A stretch of DNA of 64,000 bases from Kaistella carnis (GCF_003860585.1 NZ_CP034159.1:1674001-1738000); one strand, 5' to 3'; counted from the stretch's first letter, positions 43,685-51,901 are shown. The notes: generated from the sequence alone by a model not told the origin. Made by a program: numbers and translations.

Positions 43685-43789
43685 TGTACTATTTGAAATC
43701 TTTCAAAGATAATATATTTACAACAAAACGTTTAAAAGCGGACTGCAAAAAATTTTTTATAATTGAAAAACGGTTTATATTTACTTCCT

Positions 43790-44454
43790 ATGAAATATGT
43801 AATTATTTTCCTCACTTTTTTACCGGCTTTCTACCTTGGTCAAATGACGACAGATCGACCCGGAGAGGGAACGGCCAGTGACATCGTTGCGCCAAAAACC
43901 ATTCAGTTAGAAAGTGGAATTATATATCACAGAAGCGGAAAAGGATTTACATCGGATCACCTTCTTCGTTTTGGTCTAACTGAGAGATGGGAAGTTCGAC
44001 TGCAAACTAACCAAGATTTAAGTGACTCATCAGAAAGTACTTATGGTTTTTCTTCAAATTTAATTTCCTCGCGGGAGAGGATTTTGAACCTTCGCTCACT
44101 TTGATCGCAGATTCCGATTTCCACTTTAAAAACTATTCCTTCATATTAGCCTCAGATAAACAACTCACAGAAAACTTCGGCAGCTCCTTGGGAACCGGCT
44201 TTGTGAAAGAAGACGATGACGATTTTTATTTTCTTTCTTTTGGTCTGGATTATAGTTTGGGGGAACGGTGGGCAATATTCGGCGAATATTATGGTTATTT
44301 CAACTCAACACTATCTCCCGAACATGGCTCCGATTTTGGCATTACTTATTTAGCATCTCCCCGACTGCAACTGGATTTATCGTTAGGAAGTACTCTTCGA
44401 AATATTTCTGATCAATATTTTTTAAGTACCGGAATTTCTTATCAGTTCAGATAA
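43790..44454 (+). pseudogene. Outer-membrane transporter-like protein, frameshifted
   Basis: The 5' part starts MKYVIIFLTFLPAFYLGQMT, a signal peptide followed by TDRPGEGTASDIVAPKTIQLESG, and ends at a stop at 44104 after an incoherent SSRERILNLRSL. One frame away the codons just before 44100 read FLAGEDFEPSLTLIADSDF and continue to 44454 with amphipathic beta-strands (FFLS-like FGLDYSLGERWAIFGEYYG, STGISYQFR at the end). Joined, the protein has about 220 residues, ends in an outer-membrane-type aromatic C-terminus, and resembles the phenol-degradation MetA-like transporter family. The shift lies around 44055-44072. It is either a true pseudogene or an error. Confidence 0.75.
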
Positions 44455-44587
44455 AAGAGCAATTCATTCGAGTTAGATAAAGCTTTTATCAACTTCATAT
44501 AATACAGATTGTGAAAATCGATTTAATTCGCCTTTTCAACTTGATATTTAATCGCTAAAACACGCACCATTTGAAATCCTAAAGTCG

Positions 44588-44595
44588 TAATTTTG
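44588..44595 (+). promoter_or_regulatory. -7 element abutting the MFS gene start
   Basis: TAATTTTG matches TAnnTTTG and ends 7 bp before the ATG. A TTG lies 14 bp upstream of it, a shorter spacing than usual. A nearly leaderless mRNA is implied. Confidence 0.4.
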
Positions 44596-44602
44596 TGCGA
44601 AT

Positions 44603-45748
44603 ATGTTTTCAACACCTCAAAAGCAAAGAATTGCCCTATCGTCCTATTTCTTTTTATCAGGACTTTGTTTTTCTACCTGGGCTTCCAGAATCCCCACCAT
44701 CAAAGCAATTTTTAATCTTACGGAAGGAGATTTAGGAAATCTCTTAATGATCATGCCTGCAAGCGCGATTATCGGAATTCCTCTTTCGGGTTGGTTGGTC
44801 GCAAAATATGACAGCCGAATTCCTTTGCAATTTGCCAGCGTACTTTTTCTGCTGTCTTTATTTTCGATTGGTTGGGGTTTTTCATTGGTTGGACTTGTAA
44901 TTTCCCTGGTTGTATTTTCAATAGCGCTCCGAATTATTAATGTCGCAATTAATACACAATCACTTTCTATTCAGGAGAAATTCGAGAAGAGAATCATGGG
45001 GAAATTTCACGGGGTTTGGAGCATTGGTGGTATTGCGGGTGTACTTTTTTCAACAATCATGATTAAATATGAAGTCTCGATATTTTGGCACTTTTTGATA
45101 ACCATGCTGTTTGGGCTTTTAATAATTATCGGCATGTTTCCTTTCCTCATCAAAAATGATAAAGCCAAAACAAGCAACCCTTTTAAATTTCAAAAACCCA
45201 GCAAATACATTTCCCTACTTGGTTTCATCGTCTTTTTCGCCGCAGTTTGTGAAGGCGGAATGTATGACTGGAACGGCGTTTATCTAAAAGAAATTGTTAA
45301 CCAGGAAGTTTTCACGTATGGATATTTACTGTTCATGGTATGTATGACGATTTCCAGATTAACCATTGATAATTTGATGAGTCGATTTGGAATGCAGAAA
45401 CTGTTCATCACAAGTTCAGTTCTTATCGTTTCCGGAGTTCTTCTTGCAATACTCTTTCCCTTTCTTGTGCCCGTTCTTATTGGATTTTGCATGGTAGGAT
45501 TTGGAGTCTCCGGCCTTTTTCCAATGACGTTTATTCTTGCCGGTAAAGCAAAAAAATATTCGGTTCCGATTGTGATTTCGATTATCAGCACGTATTCTAC
45601 GGTCGGTATGTTTTTAGGCCCGCCAATTATTGGTTATCTTGCAAGTGCCTTTGGATTGCAAAAAGCATTTATCACTTTTATTGTCGCTGGATTAATGTTT
45701 ATTCCACTTTCCAAAATGGTTTTTGATCATTTAAAAAAGACCAGTTAG
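44603..45748 (+). CDS. Major facilitator superfamily transporter
   Basis: This 381-residue inner-membrane protein has about twelve hydrophobic helices in two bundles. The first loop motif is WLVAKYDSRIPLQFAS, a variant of the MFS loop 2-3 motif, preceded by GLCFSTWASRIPTIKAIFNLTEGDLGNLL in sections. It resembles the fucose-permease/YbjJ branch of uncharacterised MFS proteins. Substrate is unknown. It is 76 bp upstream of hutI, and co-expression with hutI is possible but a link to histidine uptake is speculation. Confidence 0.9.
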   Translation: MFSTPQKQRIALSSYFFLSGLCFSTWASRIPTIKAIFNLTEGDLGNLLMIMPASAIIGIPLSGWLVAKYDSRIPLQFASVLFLLSLFSIGWGFSLVGLVISLVVFSIALRIINVAINTQSLSIQEKFEKRIMGKFHGVWSIGGIAGVLFSTIMIKYEVSIFWHFLITMLFGLLIIIGMFPFLIKNDKAKTSNPFKFQKPSKYISLLGFIVFFAAVCEGGMYDWNGVYLKEIVNQEVFTYGYLLFMVCMTISRLTIDNLMSRFGMQKLFITSSVLIVSGVLLAILFPFLVPVLIGFCMVGFGVSGLFPMTFILAGKAKKYSVPIVISIISTYSTVGMFLGPPIIGYLASAFGLQKAFITFIVAGLMFIPLSKMVFDHLKKTS

Positions 45749-45824
45749 ATATTTTAAAATTAATATCTAATTAGGTTTTGAAGTCTTTTATTTTAAATTT
45801 GAAAATATTTTAAAAACTATCCTC

Positions 45825-47048
45825 ATGAAATTAATCGGTCCTTTCAAACAAATTGTTACACTTGCCAATCTTCCTTTGCGTGGAAAACTTTCAGATGATC
45901 AACTCGAAATTATCAATGATGGCGGACTTTTAATTAAAGATGGAAAAATAGAAACCGCAGATTCTTTTCAAAAATTAAAAGATCAATTTCCAAATATAGA
46001 AGTCGAAAATATAGAAGGTGAACAAATCTGCTTGCCGGCTTTCGTAGATTCTCACACGCATATTTGTTTTGGGGGAAACCGCGCCAATGACTTTGCCATG
46101 CGAAATGCGGGAAAAACTTATTTAGAAATCGCCGAAACTGGCGGTGGAATCTGGAGTTCGGTTCAGCATACAAGATCGGCGAGCGAAGAGGAATTATTAA
46201 AAACAACTTTAGAAAGAATCAACTTCTTGATTTCACAAGGAATTACTACGATTGAAATAAAATCCGGTTATGGTTTAGATGTTGAAAGTGAACTGAAAAT
46301 GTTGCGTGTCATTAAAAAAGCACAAACATTTACACAAGCGACTTTAATTCCAACTTGTCTTTCTGCGCATTTAAAACCCAGAGATTTTGAAGGAAGTTCA
46401 CAGGAATATTTACAATATATTATTGATGAAATTTTACCCAAAGTAAAAGAAGAAAATCTAGCAGAACGAGTTGATATTTTCATTGAAAAATCGGCTTTTT
46501 TACCCGAAGAAAGCAAAGCGTTTTTATTGAAAGCAAAAGAATTAGGTTTTGAAATTACCGTTCACGCGGATCAATTTACTTCAGGAAGTTCAAGAATTGC
46601 CGTGGAAGTTGGTGCAAAATCAGCCGATCATTTGGAAGCAACAATTGATGAAGATATTGAATTTTTAGCGCAGTCAGAAACAGTCGCAACTGCACTTCCG
46701 GGAGCGAGTTTAGGTTTGGGAGAAAAGTTTACGCCAGCCCGTAAAATTTTAGATGCAAATGGAATTTTAGCCATCGCATCCGATTGGAATCCCGGTTCTG
46801 CACCGATGGGAAATTTAATTACTCAGGCTAGTATTTTAGCGACTTTTGAAAAATTATCCACGGCTGAAGTTTTAGCGGGAATTACTTTCCGTTCGGCTTT
46901 CGCTTTGAGTTTAGAAGATCGCGGAACTCTAGCAAAAGGAATGAAAGCAGATTTCGTTACTTTTAAAACAGATAATTTCCAGAATGTACTTTATCATCAA
47001 GGAAGTTTAAAAGCGGAAAACGTTTACATTGACGGTGAAAAGTTTTAA
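45825..47048 (+). CDS. hutI: Imidazolonepropionase
   Basis: HutI hydrolyses 4-imidazolone-5-propanoate to formimidoylglutamate in histidine degradation. The 407-residue amidohydrolase has the metal motif VDSHTHICFGGNRANDF, TGGGIWSSVQHTRSASEEEL, TTIEIKSGYGLD, the ligand histidine in ITVHADQFTSGS, SADHLEAT, and the catalytic aspartate in ASDWNPGSAPMGNL. It is the only hut gene in the window and lies 35 bp before paaB, exactly where paaA would be expected, so the order looks rearranged. Confidence 0.96.
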   Translation: MKLIGPFKQIVTLANLPLRGKLSDDQLEIINDGGLLIKDGKIETADSFQKLKDQFPNIEVENIEGEQICLPAFVDSHTHICFGGNRANDFAMRNAGKTYLEIAETGGGIWSSVQHTRSASEEELLKTTLERINFLISQGITTIEIKSGYGLDVESELKMLRVIKKAQTFTQATLIPTCLSAHLKPRDFEGSSQEYLQYIIDEILPKVKEENLAERVDIFIEKSAFLPEESKAFLLKAKELGFEITVHADQFTSGSSRIAVEVGAKSADHLEATIDEDIEFLAQSETVATALPGASLGLGEKFTPARKILDANGILAIASDWNPGSAPMGNLITQASILATFEKLSTAEVLAGITFRSAFALSLEDRGTLAKGMKADFVTFKTDNFQNVLYHQGSLKAENVYIDGEKF

Positions 47049-47083
47049 AAAAATCTTATCTTTAAACCATAAAATTCAGATCA

Positions 47084-47365
47084 ATGAGCAACTTAGATAT
47101 GTGGGAAGTTTTTATACAAACAAAACCGGGACTTTCCCATAAACACGCAGGAACTGTGCAGGCAGCAACGGCGGAAATGGCACTACAGGCAGCGAGAGAC
47201 GTTTACACGAGAAGAATGGAAGGAACCTCAATTTGGGTCGTTCCAAGTAAATATTTGGTGACTTCGGAAGGAATTGATAAAGAAGCATTCTTCGATCCGG
47301 CCGATGATAAACTCTATCGCCACCCGACTTTTTACGAGATCCCTAATGATGTGAAAAATATGTAA
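47084..47365 (+). CDS. paaB: 1,2-phenylacetyl-CoA epoxidase, subunit PaaB
   Basis: PaaB is a small structural subunit of the PaaABCE di-iron monooxygenase that epoxidises the ring of phenylacetyl-CoA. The 93 residues show the family pattern MWEVFIQTKPGLSHKHAGTV, AATAEMALQAARDVYTRRMEG, SIWVVPSKYLVTS and a closing RHPTFYEIP. PaaA, the catalytic subunit that usually directly precedes it, is missing from this window; hutI is there instead. paaC follows after a 144-bp gap that contains short repeats. Confidence 0.96.
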   Translation: MSNLDMWEVFIQTKPGLSHKHAGTVQAATAEMALQAARDVYTRRMEGTSIWVVPSKYLVTSEGIDKEAFFDPADDKLYRHPTFYEIPNDVKNM

Positions 47366-47469
47366 AATAGACGGATAGATAATAGACTAAAAGATGATAG
47401 ACATCTGATTTAGTGATTGGTGATAATAATTTAGAAAAGTCACTATTCACTTTTAAATTGACTATTTAC

Positions 47470-47500
47470 TATTCTTGGCTCTTTTTACTTGGCTCTTAAA
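47470..47500 (+). repeat. Short TTGGCTCTT double repeat, copy 2
   Basis: Two TTGGCTCTT units separated by TTTACTTGG-type spacer directly before paaC; similar to 20146-20180. Confidence 0.5.
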
Positions 47501-47509
47501 ACAAAATAA

Positions 47510-48259
47510 ATGAATCCACTTTTTAATTATACTTTAAAATTAGCCGATGATACTTTGATTTTTGGTCAAAGGTTGGGCGAACTTTGCGGACAGGGACCTT
47601 ATCTGGAAGAAGATATCGCCTTGACGAATATCGCTTTAGATTATCTCGGACAGTCTAATAATTTTTATAAATACGCCGCACAAATTCAGGATCTTGGAAA
47701 ATCAGAAGACGATTTGGCATTTTTGCGTTTGGAAAAAGAATATCTGAATTGTCAGTTGTCGGAACTTCCGAATGGTGATTATGCAAATACGCTTTTGAAA
47801 GTGTATTTCTTTTCGGTTTATCAGAAAATTCTTTATACCGAATTAATGAAAAGCAGCGACGAACAACTTTCTGCGATTGCTGAAAAATCTTTGAAAGAAG
47901 TAAAATACCATTATACGCATACTTCAACCTGGATTAAAATGTTTGCTGGCGGAACCGAGGAAAGCAAAACCCGGTTGAAAAACGCGGTTGAAAATCTTTG
48001 GGAATATACGGTGGGAATGTTTGCAGAAACTCCGGGCGAAGAAGATCTAGCAAAATTAGAAGTTGTTCCGAACGGAAAAGATATTCACGAACTTTGGACT
48101 AAAACAGTTACAGAAGATTTGCAAAATTTCGGCATAGAAATTCCAGAAAATGATTTTATGCAAAAAGGTTCCCGAACTGGTTATCACACCGAATATTTCG
48201 GTTATATTTTATGTGAATTGCAATACATGCAAAGAACTTATCCGAACTGCGCTTGGTAA
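47510..48259 (+). CDS. paaC: 1,2-phenylacetyl-CoA epoxidase, subunit PaaC
   Basis: PaaC is the structural partner of PaaA in the epoxidase core. The 249-residue helical protein begins FNYTLKLADDTLIFGQRLGELCGQGPYLEEDIALTNIALDYLGQ (quoted by its parts LADDTLIFGQRL and EEDIALTNIALDYLGQ). It contains KYHYTHTSTWIKMFAGGTEESK and ends GYHTEYFGYILCELQYMQR near TYPNCAW. These match PaaC rather than PaaA: the full set of di-iron ligands of PaaA is not expected here. It is followed by a 7-bp tandem repeat before paaD. Confidence 0.96.
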   Translation: MNPLFNYTLKLADDTLIFGQRLGELCGQGPYLEEDIALTNIALDYLGQSNNFYKYAAQIQDLGKSEDDLAFLRLEKEYLNCQLSELPNGDYANTLLKVYFFSVYQKILYTELMKSSDEQLSAIAEKSLKEVKYHYTHTSTWIKMFAGGTEESKTRLKNAVENLWEYTVGMFAETPGEEDLAKLEVVPNGKDIHELWTKTVTEDLQNFGIEIPENDFMQKGSRTGYHTEYFGYILCELQYMQRTYPNCAW

Positions 48260-48263
48260 TATT

Positions 48264-48296
48264 AGTTGATAGTTGATAGTTGATAGTTGATAGTTG
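48264..48296 (+). repeat. Heptanucleotide tandem repeat AGTTGAT x 4.7
   Basis: Four full and one partial AGTTGAT units begin 5 bp after the paaC stop codon. Such an array can change in unit number by replication slippage. Confidence 0.85.
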
Positions 48297-48400
48297 AAAA
48301 ATTATTGATTATAAACTTGGATGAACTTTTCAAAGGCATAATTTCACATTAATAATCATAAAACTTTTGTGCCTTTTGTGGTTAAAAAAATATAAATCCC

Positions 48401-48874
48401 GTGGTTAATCAAGCAAACTTATTAGAGATACTTTCCCAAATTCCCGATCCCGAAATTCCCGTTATCAATATTGTGGAACTCGGCATTGTTCGGGAAGCAA
48501 AAATGATTTCCGATAACGAAGTAGAAATCGTGATTACGCCTACTTATTCGGCGTGTCCGGCGATGTTTAATATTGAAGAGGACATTGTTAAACTCTTTAA
48601 AGAAAAAGGAATTCAGGCGAAAGTGATTACCAAAATCTCTCCCATTTGGACGACCGATTGGATTACCGATGAAGCGCGGGAGAAACTTCGCGTTTACGGA
48701 ATTACGCCACCCGAAAAAGGAAATCACGAAGATCATTTAAACGTTCCGAAAAAATGTCCAAGATGTGGTTCTATTAACACGAAGCAAATCAGTCGTTTCG
48801 GTTCTACCCTTTGCAAAGCCAGTTATCAATGCAATGATTGTCTGGAACCTTTCGATTATTTTAAATGTCATTAA
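48401..48874 (+). CDS. paaD: Phenylacetate-CoA oxygenase maturation protein PaaD
   Basis: PaaD is a MIP18/SufT-like (DUF59) protein needed for a working epoxidase, probably in iron-sulfur or di-iron maturation. The 157 residues start with GTG and contain the DUF59 core ILSQIPDPEIPVINIVELGI, VVEIVITPTYSACPAM-like strands (EIVITPTYSACPAMFNIEED), and a C-terminal zinc-ribbon with C-x2-C pairs (CPRCGS and CNDC, final CH). The order after paaC is standard for the pathway. Confidence 0.95.
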   Translation: MVNQANLLEILSQIPDPEIPVINIVELGIVREAKMISDNEVEIVITPTYSACPAMFNIEEDIVKLFKEKGIQAKVITKISPIWTTDWITDEAREKLRVYGITPPEKGNHEDHLNVPKKCPRCGSINTKQISRFGSTLCKASYQCNDCLEPFDYFKCH

Positions 48875-48877
48875 TTC

Positions 48878-48910
48878 AATTTGAAAATGTGCTAATTTGT
48901 AAATTTGATG
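48878..48910 (+). repeat. A+T-rich intergenic repeat (family RAT), left arm of a gene-less inverted pair
   Basis: It reads AATTTGAAAATGTGC then TAATTTGTAAATTTGATG. It pairs as an inverted copy with 49000-49034; similar arms flank the four-helix-bundle gene. Confidence 0.5.
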
Positions 48911-48999
48911 ATTTAAGAATCGTTATTCAGAGCATTATTTTAAATATAATTAATCGTTTATCTTTGTTAAAATCCTTTTTTTAAACGGAAAAATCCAAT

Positions 49000-49034
49000 C
49001 ACATTTTCAAATTTTAAAATTCTCAAATTAATTA
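49000..49034 (-). repeat. A+T-rich intergenic repeat (family RAT), right arm of a gene-less inverted pair
   Basis: On the minus strand it reads AATTAATTTGAGAATTTTAA then AATTTGAAAATGTG. Only about 90 bp without a gene separates it from the left arm. Confidence 0.5.
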
Positions 49035-49035
49035 T

Positions 49036-49833
49036 ATGTACACACAACTCGAAATAGAATCTCACCTGGATGGGAAACTGCAAATTGCCTATCTGAACGA
49101 CGAAAAAACTTATAACAGTTTAAATAAAACTTTACTTTCTGAACTTAAAACTTTTATTCATGATGGAAGTCGGGATGAAAATGTTCGTTGTCTGGCGATT
49201 TCAGGTCGTGGGAAAGCGTTCTGTTCCGGACAAAACTTGAAAGACGCCATGTCTTTCAGCGATCCGGACGAAGATCGGGTTATTCAAAGAATAGTGATTG
49301 ATTATTATAATCCTTTGGTGAAAGAAATTGCAAACGCCAGAAAACCTGTAATATCTTTGGTTAATGGTCCTGCAGTTGGTGCCGGAGCGATGTTAGCGTT
49401 AATCTGTGATTTTACCTTAGCGACTGAATCTTCATATTTTTCACAGGCATTCGTCAACATCGGATTAATTCCTGACACTGGTGGAACGTATTGGTTACCA
49501 AAACTTTTGGGCAGACAACAGGCAAATTATTTAGCGTTTACTGGTAAAAAATTATCCGCTACAGAAGCGAAAAATCTAGGATTGATTGCAGATGTTTTTC
49601 CAGATGAAAATTTCATGGAGAATGCAATGGAAGTTCTGACGCAAATTTCGAATTTACCAACGAAAGCCATTTCTTTAACCAAGAAAGCCTTCAATGAATC
49701 TTACGACAATACATTGAGTCAACAACTGGACGTAGAAGGAATATTGCAACAAACGGCGGCAGAATCAGAAGATTTTATGGAGGGAGTTTCAGCATTTTTA
49801 GAAAAAAGAACACCGGAATATAAAGGGAAGTAA
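49036..49833 (+). CDS. paaG: 2-(1,2-epoxy-1,2-dihydrophenyl)acetyl-CoA isomerase PaaG
   Basis: PaaG isomerises the epoxide to an oxepin-CoA and belongs to the crotonase fold. The 265 residues contain ISGRGKAFCSGQNLKDA (oxyanion-hole segment), VNGPAVGAGAMLALICDFTLATE, and FSQAFVNIGLIPDTGGTYWLPKLLG with the catalytic aspartate in IPDTGG. The C-terminus EGVSAFLEKRTPEYKGK closely follows the E. coli PaaG ending, which supports PaaG over PaaF. It follows paaD after a 161-bp repeat-filled gap. Confidence 0.92.
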   Translation: MYTQLEIESHLDGKLQIAYLNDEKTYNSLNKTLLSELKTFIHDGSRDENVRCLAISGRGKAFCSGQNLKDAMSFSDPDEDRVIQRIVIDYYNPLVKEIANARKPVISLVNGPAVGAGAMLALICDFTLATESSYFSQAFVNIGLIPDTGGTYWLPKLLGRQQANYLAFTGKKLSATEAKNLGLIADVFPDENFMENAMEVLTQISNLPTKAISLTKKAFNESYDNTLSQQLDVEGILQQTAAESEDFMEGVSAFLEKRTPEYKGK

Positions 49834-49836
49834 AAT

Positions 49837-49872
49837 AATTTGAAAATGAGATAATTTTAAAATTTGAGAATG
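49837..49872 (+). repeat. RAT repeat, left arm beside the four-helix-bundle gene
   Basis: It reads AATTTGAAAATGAGATAATT then TTAAAATTTGAGAATG, running up to the start codon of the gene. It is inverted relative to 50222-50262. Confidence 0.5.
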
Positions 49873-50223
49873 ATGAGAAATGATAAAGAAAATTTAATCG
49901 TTAATAAAACCTTTGATTTTGCTCTTCAGATTATCGAATTCTCCGAGATGTTTTTTGAACAAAAGAGATTCTCATTGGCAAATCAAATTTTCAAATCTGG
50001 AACTTCTATTGGTGCAAATGTGCGAGAAAGTCAGAATGCTGAAAGCAAAGCGGATTTCATTCATAAGATGAAAATTTCTGCAAAAGAAGCAGATGAAGTC
50101 GAATACTGGTTACTCCTTTGTAAACATTCGAAATATTTAACTTCTCCTAACGAAGAAATGTTTGATGATTTAAAAGCAATTCAATTGATCCTCTCCAAAA
50201 TTATTTCAACATCTAAATCCTAA
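49873..50223 (+). CDS. Four-helix bundle protein (23S rRNA intervening-sequence protein family)
   Basis: This 116-residue all-helical protein shows the family pattern FDFALQIIEFSEMFFEQK, NQIFKSGTSIGANVRESQNAESKADFIHKMKISAKEADEVEYWL (in parts SGTSIGANVRES, KADFIHKMKIS, EADEVEYWL) and a final LSKIISTSK. Such proteins are encoded in intervening sequences of 23S rRNA genes and as stand-alone genes in Bacteroidetes. There is no known link to phenylacetate breakdown. It is inserted between paaG and paaH and bracketed by inverted A+T-rich repeats, which suggests insertion as a small cassette. The second of two adjacent ATGs was taken as the start. Confidence 0.9.
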   Translation: MRNDKENLIVNKTFDFALQIIEFSEMFFEQKRFSLANQIFKSGTSIGANVRESQNAESKADFIHKMKISAKEADEVEYWLLLCKHSKYLTSPNEEMFDDLKAIQLILSKIISTSKS

Positions 50224-50262
50224 TTATCAAATTAACACATTATCAAATTTTTAAATTAATCA
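50222..50262 (-). repeat. RAT repeat, right arm beside the four-helix-bundle gene
   Basis: On the minus strand it reads AATTTAAAAATTTGATAATG then TGTTAATTTGATAATT, a divergent inverted copy of 49837-49872. Confidence 0.45.
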
Positions 50263-50263
50263 T

Positions 50264-51403
50264 ATGAATATAGGAATTATCGGTTCTGGAACCATGGGAA
50301 TTGGAATTGCACAAGTTGCTGCAACTTCTGGTTGTGAGGTTTTTTTGTATGATCAAAACTCAGCACAAACAGAAAAGTCTTTAGTAACTCTTAAAAAGGT
50401 TCTGGAAATATTGGTTGAAAAACAAAAAATATCTGCAGAGAAAAGCGAAGATATTTTTACTAAAATAAAACCTTGTTCGGAACTTCAGAATTTTAAAGAT
50501 TGCGATTTGGTGATTGAAGCCATTATTGAAAATAAAGAAATCAAGACCAAAGTTTTTCAACAATTAGAAGAAATCGTTTCTGAGGATTGTATTATTTCGA
50601 GCAATACTTCTTCTATTTCGATTACTTCCCTTTCTTCAGAATTAAAGAATCCGAAACGTTTTATTGGAATTCATTTTTTCAATCCGGCTCCTTTAATGCC
50701 TTTGGTGGAAGTGATTCCTGGACTGTTAACCGAGAAAACTTTGGCTTACGACATTACAGCCTTAATGGAAAGTTGGGGAAAAAAACCGGTGATTGCGAAA
50801 GATGTTCCCGGATTTATTGTGAACAGAATTGCGCGTCCGTTTTACGGAGAAGCGTTGAGAATTGCGGAAGAGAATATCGCCACGCCGGAACAGATTGATG
50901 ACGCTATGCGAACTTTGGGAAATTTCAAAATGGGACCTTTTGAACTGATGGATCTCATTGGAATTGATGTTAATTTCTCTGTCACAAAAACGGTTTACAC
51001 AGATTATTTTTTCGACCCGAAATACAAACCGAGTTTGCTTCAACAAAGAATGAGCGAGGCCAAATTGCACGGACGAAAAACGGGAAAAGGTTTTTATGAC
51101 TATTCAGAAAACGCTCAAAAACCTGCTCCCGAAAAAGACGAAGAATTGTACCAGGAAATCTTCATGCGAATATTATCAATGTTGATTAACGAAGCCGTAG
51201 AAGCAAAACGACTCGGAATTGCCAACGATGAAGCCATAGAATTAGCCATGCAAAAAGGCGTGAATTATCCTAAAGGTTTGCTGCAATGGGGATTTGATAT
51301 TGGGTTTGAAAGAGTTTCTGAAACTTTGCAAAATCTTTATAACGAATACCAGGAGGAACGATACAGGCAAAGTCCTTTACTGCGTAAAATGCGTAATGTT
51401 TAA
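50264..51403 (+). CDS. paaH: 3-hydroxyacyl-CoA dehydrogenase PaaH
   Basis: PaaH oxidises 3-hydroxyadipyl-CoA to 3-oxoadipyl-CoA with NAD+. The 379 residues start with the Rossmann motif IGIIGSGTMGIGIAQVAA, then CDLVIEAIIENKEIK, SSNTSSISITSL, and the active-site IGIHFFNPAPLMPLVEVI with the catalytic histidine. A second part follows with DVPGFIVNRIARPFYGEAL and GPFELMDLIGIDVNF. The C-terminal repeat of the 3HCDH fold is included. It is preceded by the inserted four-helix-bundle gene and followed by paaI. Confidence 0.94.
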   Translation: MNIGIIGSGTMGIGIAQVAATSGCEVFLYDQNSAQTEKSLVTLKKVLEILVEKQKISAEKSEDIFTKIKPCSELQNFKDCDLVIEAIIENKEIKTKVFQQLEEIVSEDCIISSNTSSISITSLSSELKNPKRFIGIHFFNPAPLMPLVEVIPGLLTEKTLAYDITALMESWGKKPVIAKDVPGFIVNRIARPFYGEALRIAEENIATPEQIDDAMRTLGNFKMGPFELMDLIGIDVNFSVTKTVYTDYFFDPKYKPSLLQQRMSEAKLHGRKTGKGFYDYSENAQKPAPEKDEELYQEIFMRILSMLINEAVEAKRLGIANDEAIELAMQKGVNYPKGLLQWGFDIGFERVSETLQNLYNEYQEERYRQSPLLRKMRNV

Positions 51404-51464
51404 TTGGTAATAGGCAATACTAAAAACTTAAAATCTCAATCACCCAAAAACTCAATTACTCAAA

Positions 51465-51878
51465 ATGACTCCACACGAACTCGCTCAATATATGCTCAAT
51501 CAGGATCACTTCTCACAATGGATGGGAATAAAACTCATCGAAGTTCGCGAGAAATATTGCCTGATTGAAATGCCTGTAAAACAAGAAATGATCAACGGAT
51601 TGCGAACGGTTCACGGCGGCGTTACTTTTTCCCTCGCAGATTCTGCCTTGGCTTTTTCGAGCAATAATACGAATGAAGCCTCGGTTGCGCTACATTGTTC
51701 CATGAACTTTACAAAAGCAATTCGACTGGGAGATACTTTAACCGCAGAAAGTGTTTTGATTTCCGATACCAGAAAAACCGGAGTTTATGATATTTCGATT
51801 ACGAATCAGCATAAAGTTTTGGTGGCTACATTTAGAGGAACGGTTTATAAAATTGATAAGAAGGTGACGGATTTGTAG
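51465..51878 (+). CDS. paaI: Hydroxyphenylacetyl-CoA thioesterase PaaI
   Basis: PaaI is a hotdog-fold acyl-CoA thioesterase that releases trapped CoA from dead-end intermediates. The 137 residues contain MLNQDHFSQWMGIKLIEV, the motif NGLRTVHGGVTFSLADSALAFSSN with the catalytic aspartate, and VALHCSMNFTKAIRLGDTL. It is the last gene of the cluster and is followed by a perfect hairpin terminator. Confidence 0.95.
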   Translation: MTPHELAQYMLNQDHFSQWMGIKLIEVREKYCLIEMPVKQEMINGLRTVHGGVTFSLADSALAFSSNNTNEASVALHCSMNFTKAIRLGDTLTAESVLISDTRKTGVYDISITNQHKVLVATFRGTVYKIDKKVTDL

Positions 51879-51901
51879 ATTCATTTTATAAAATATATTT
51901 T

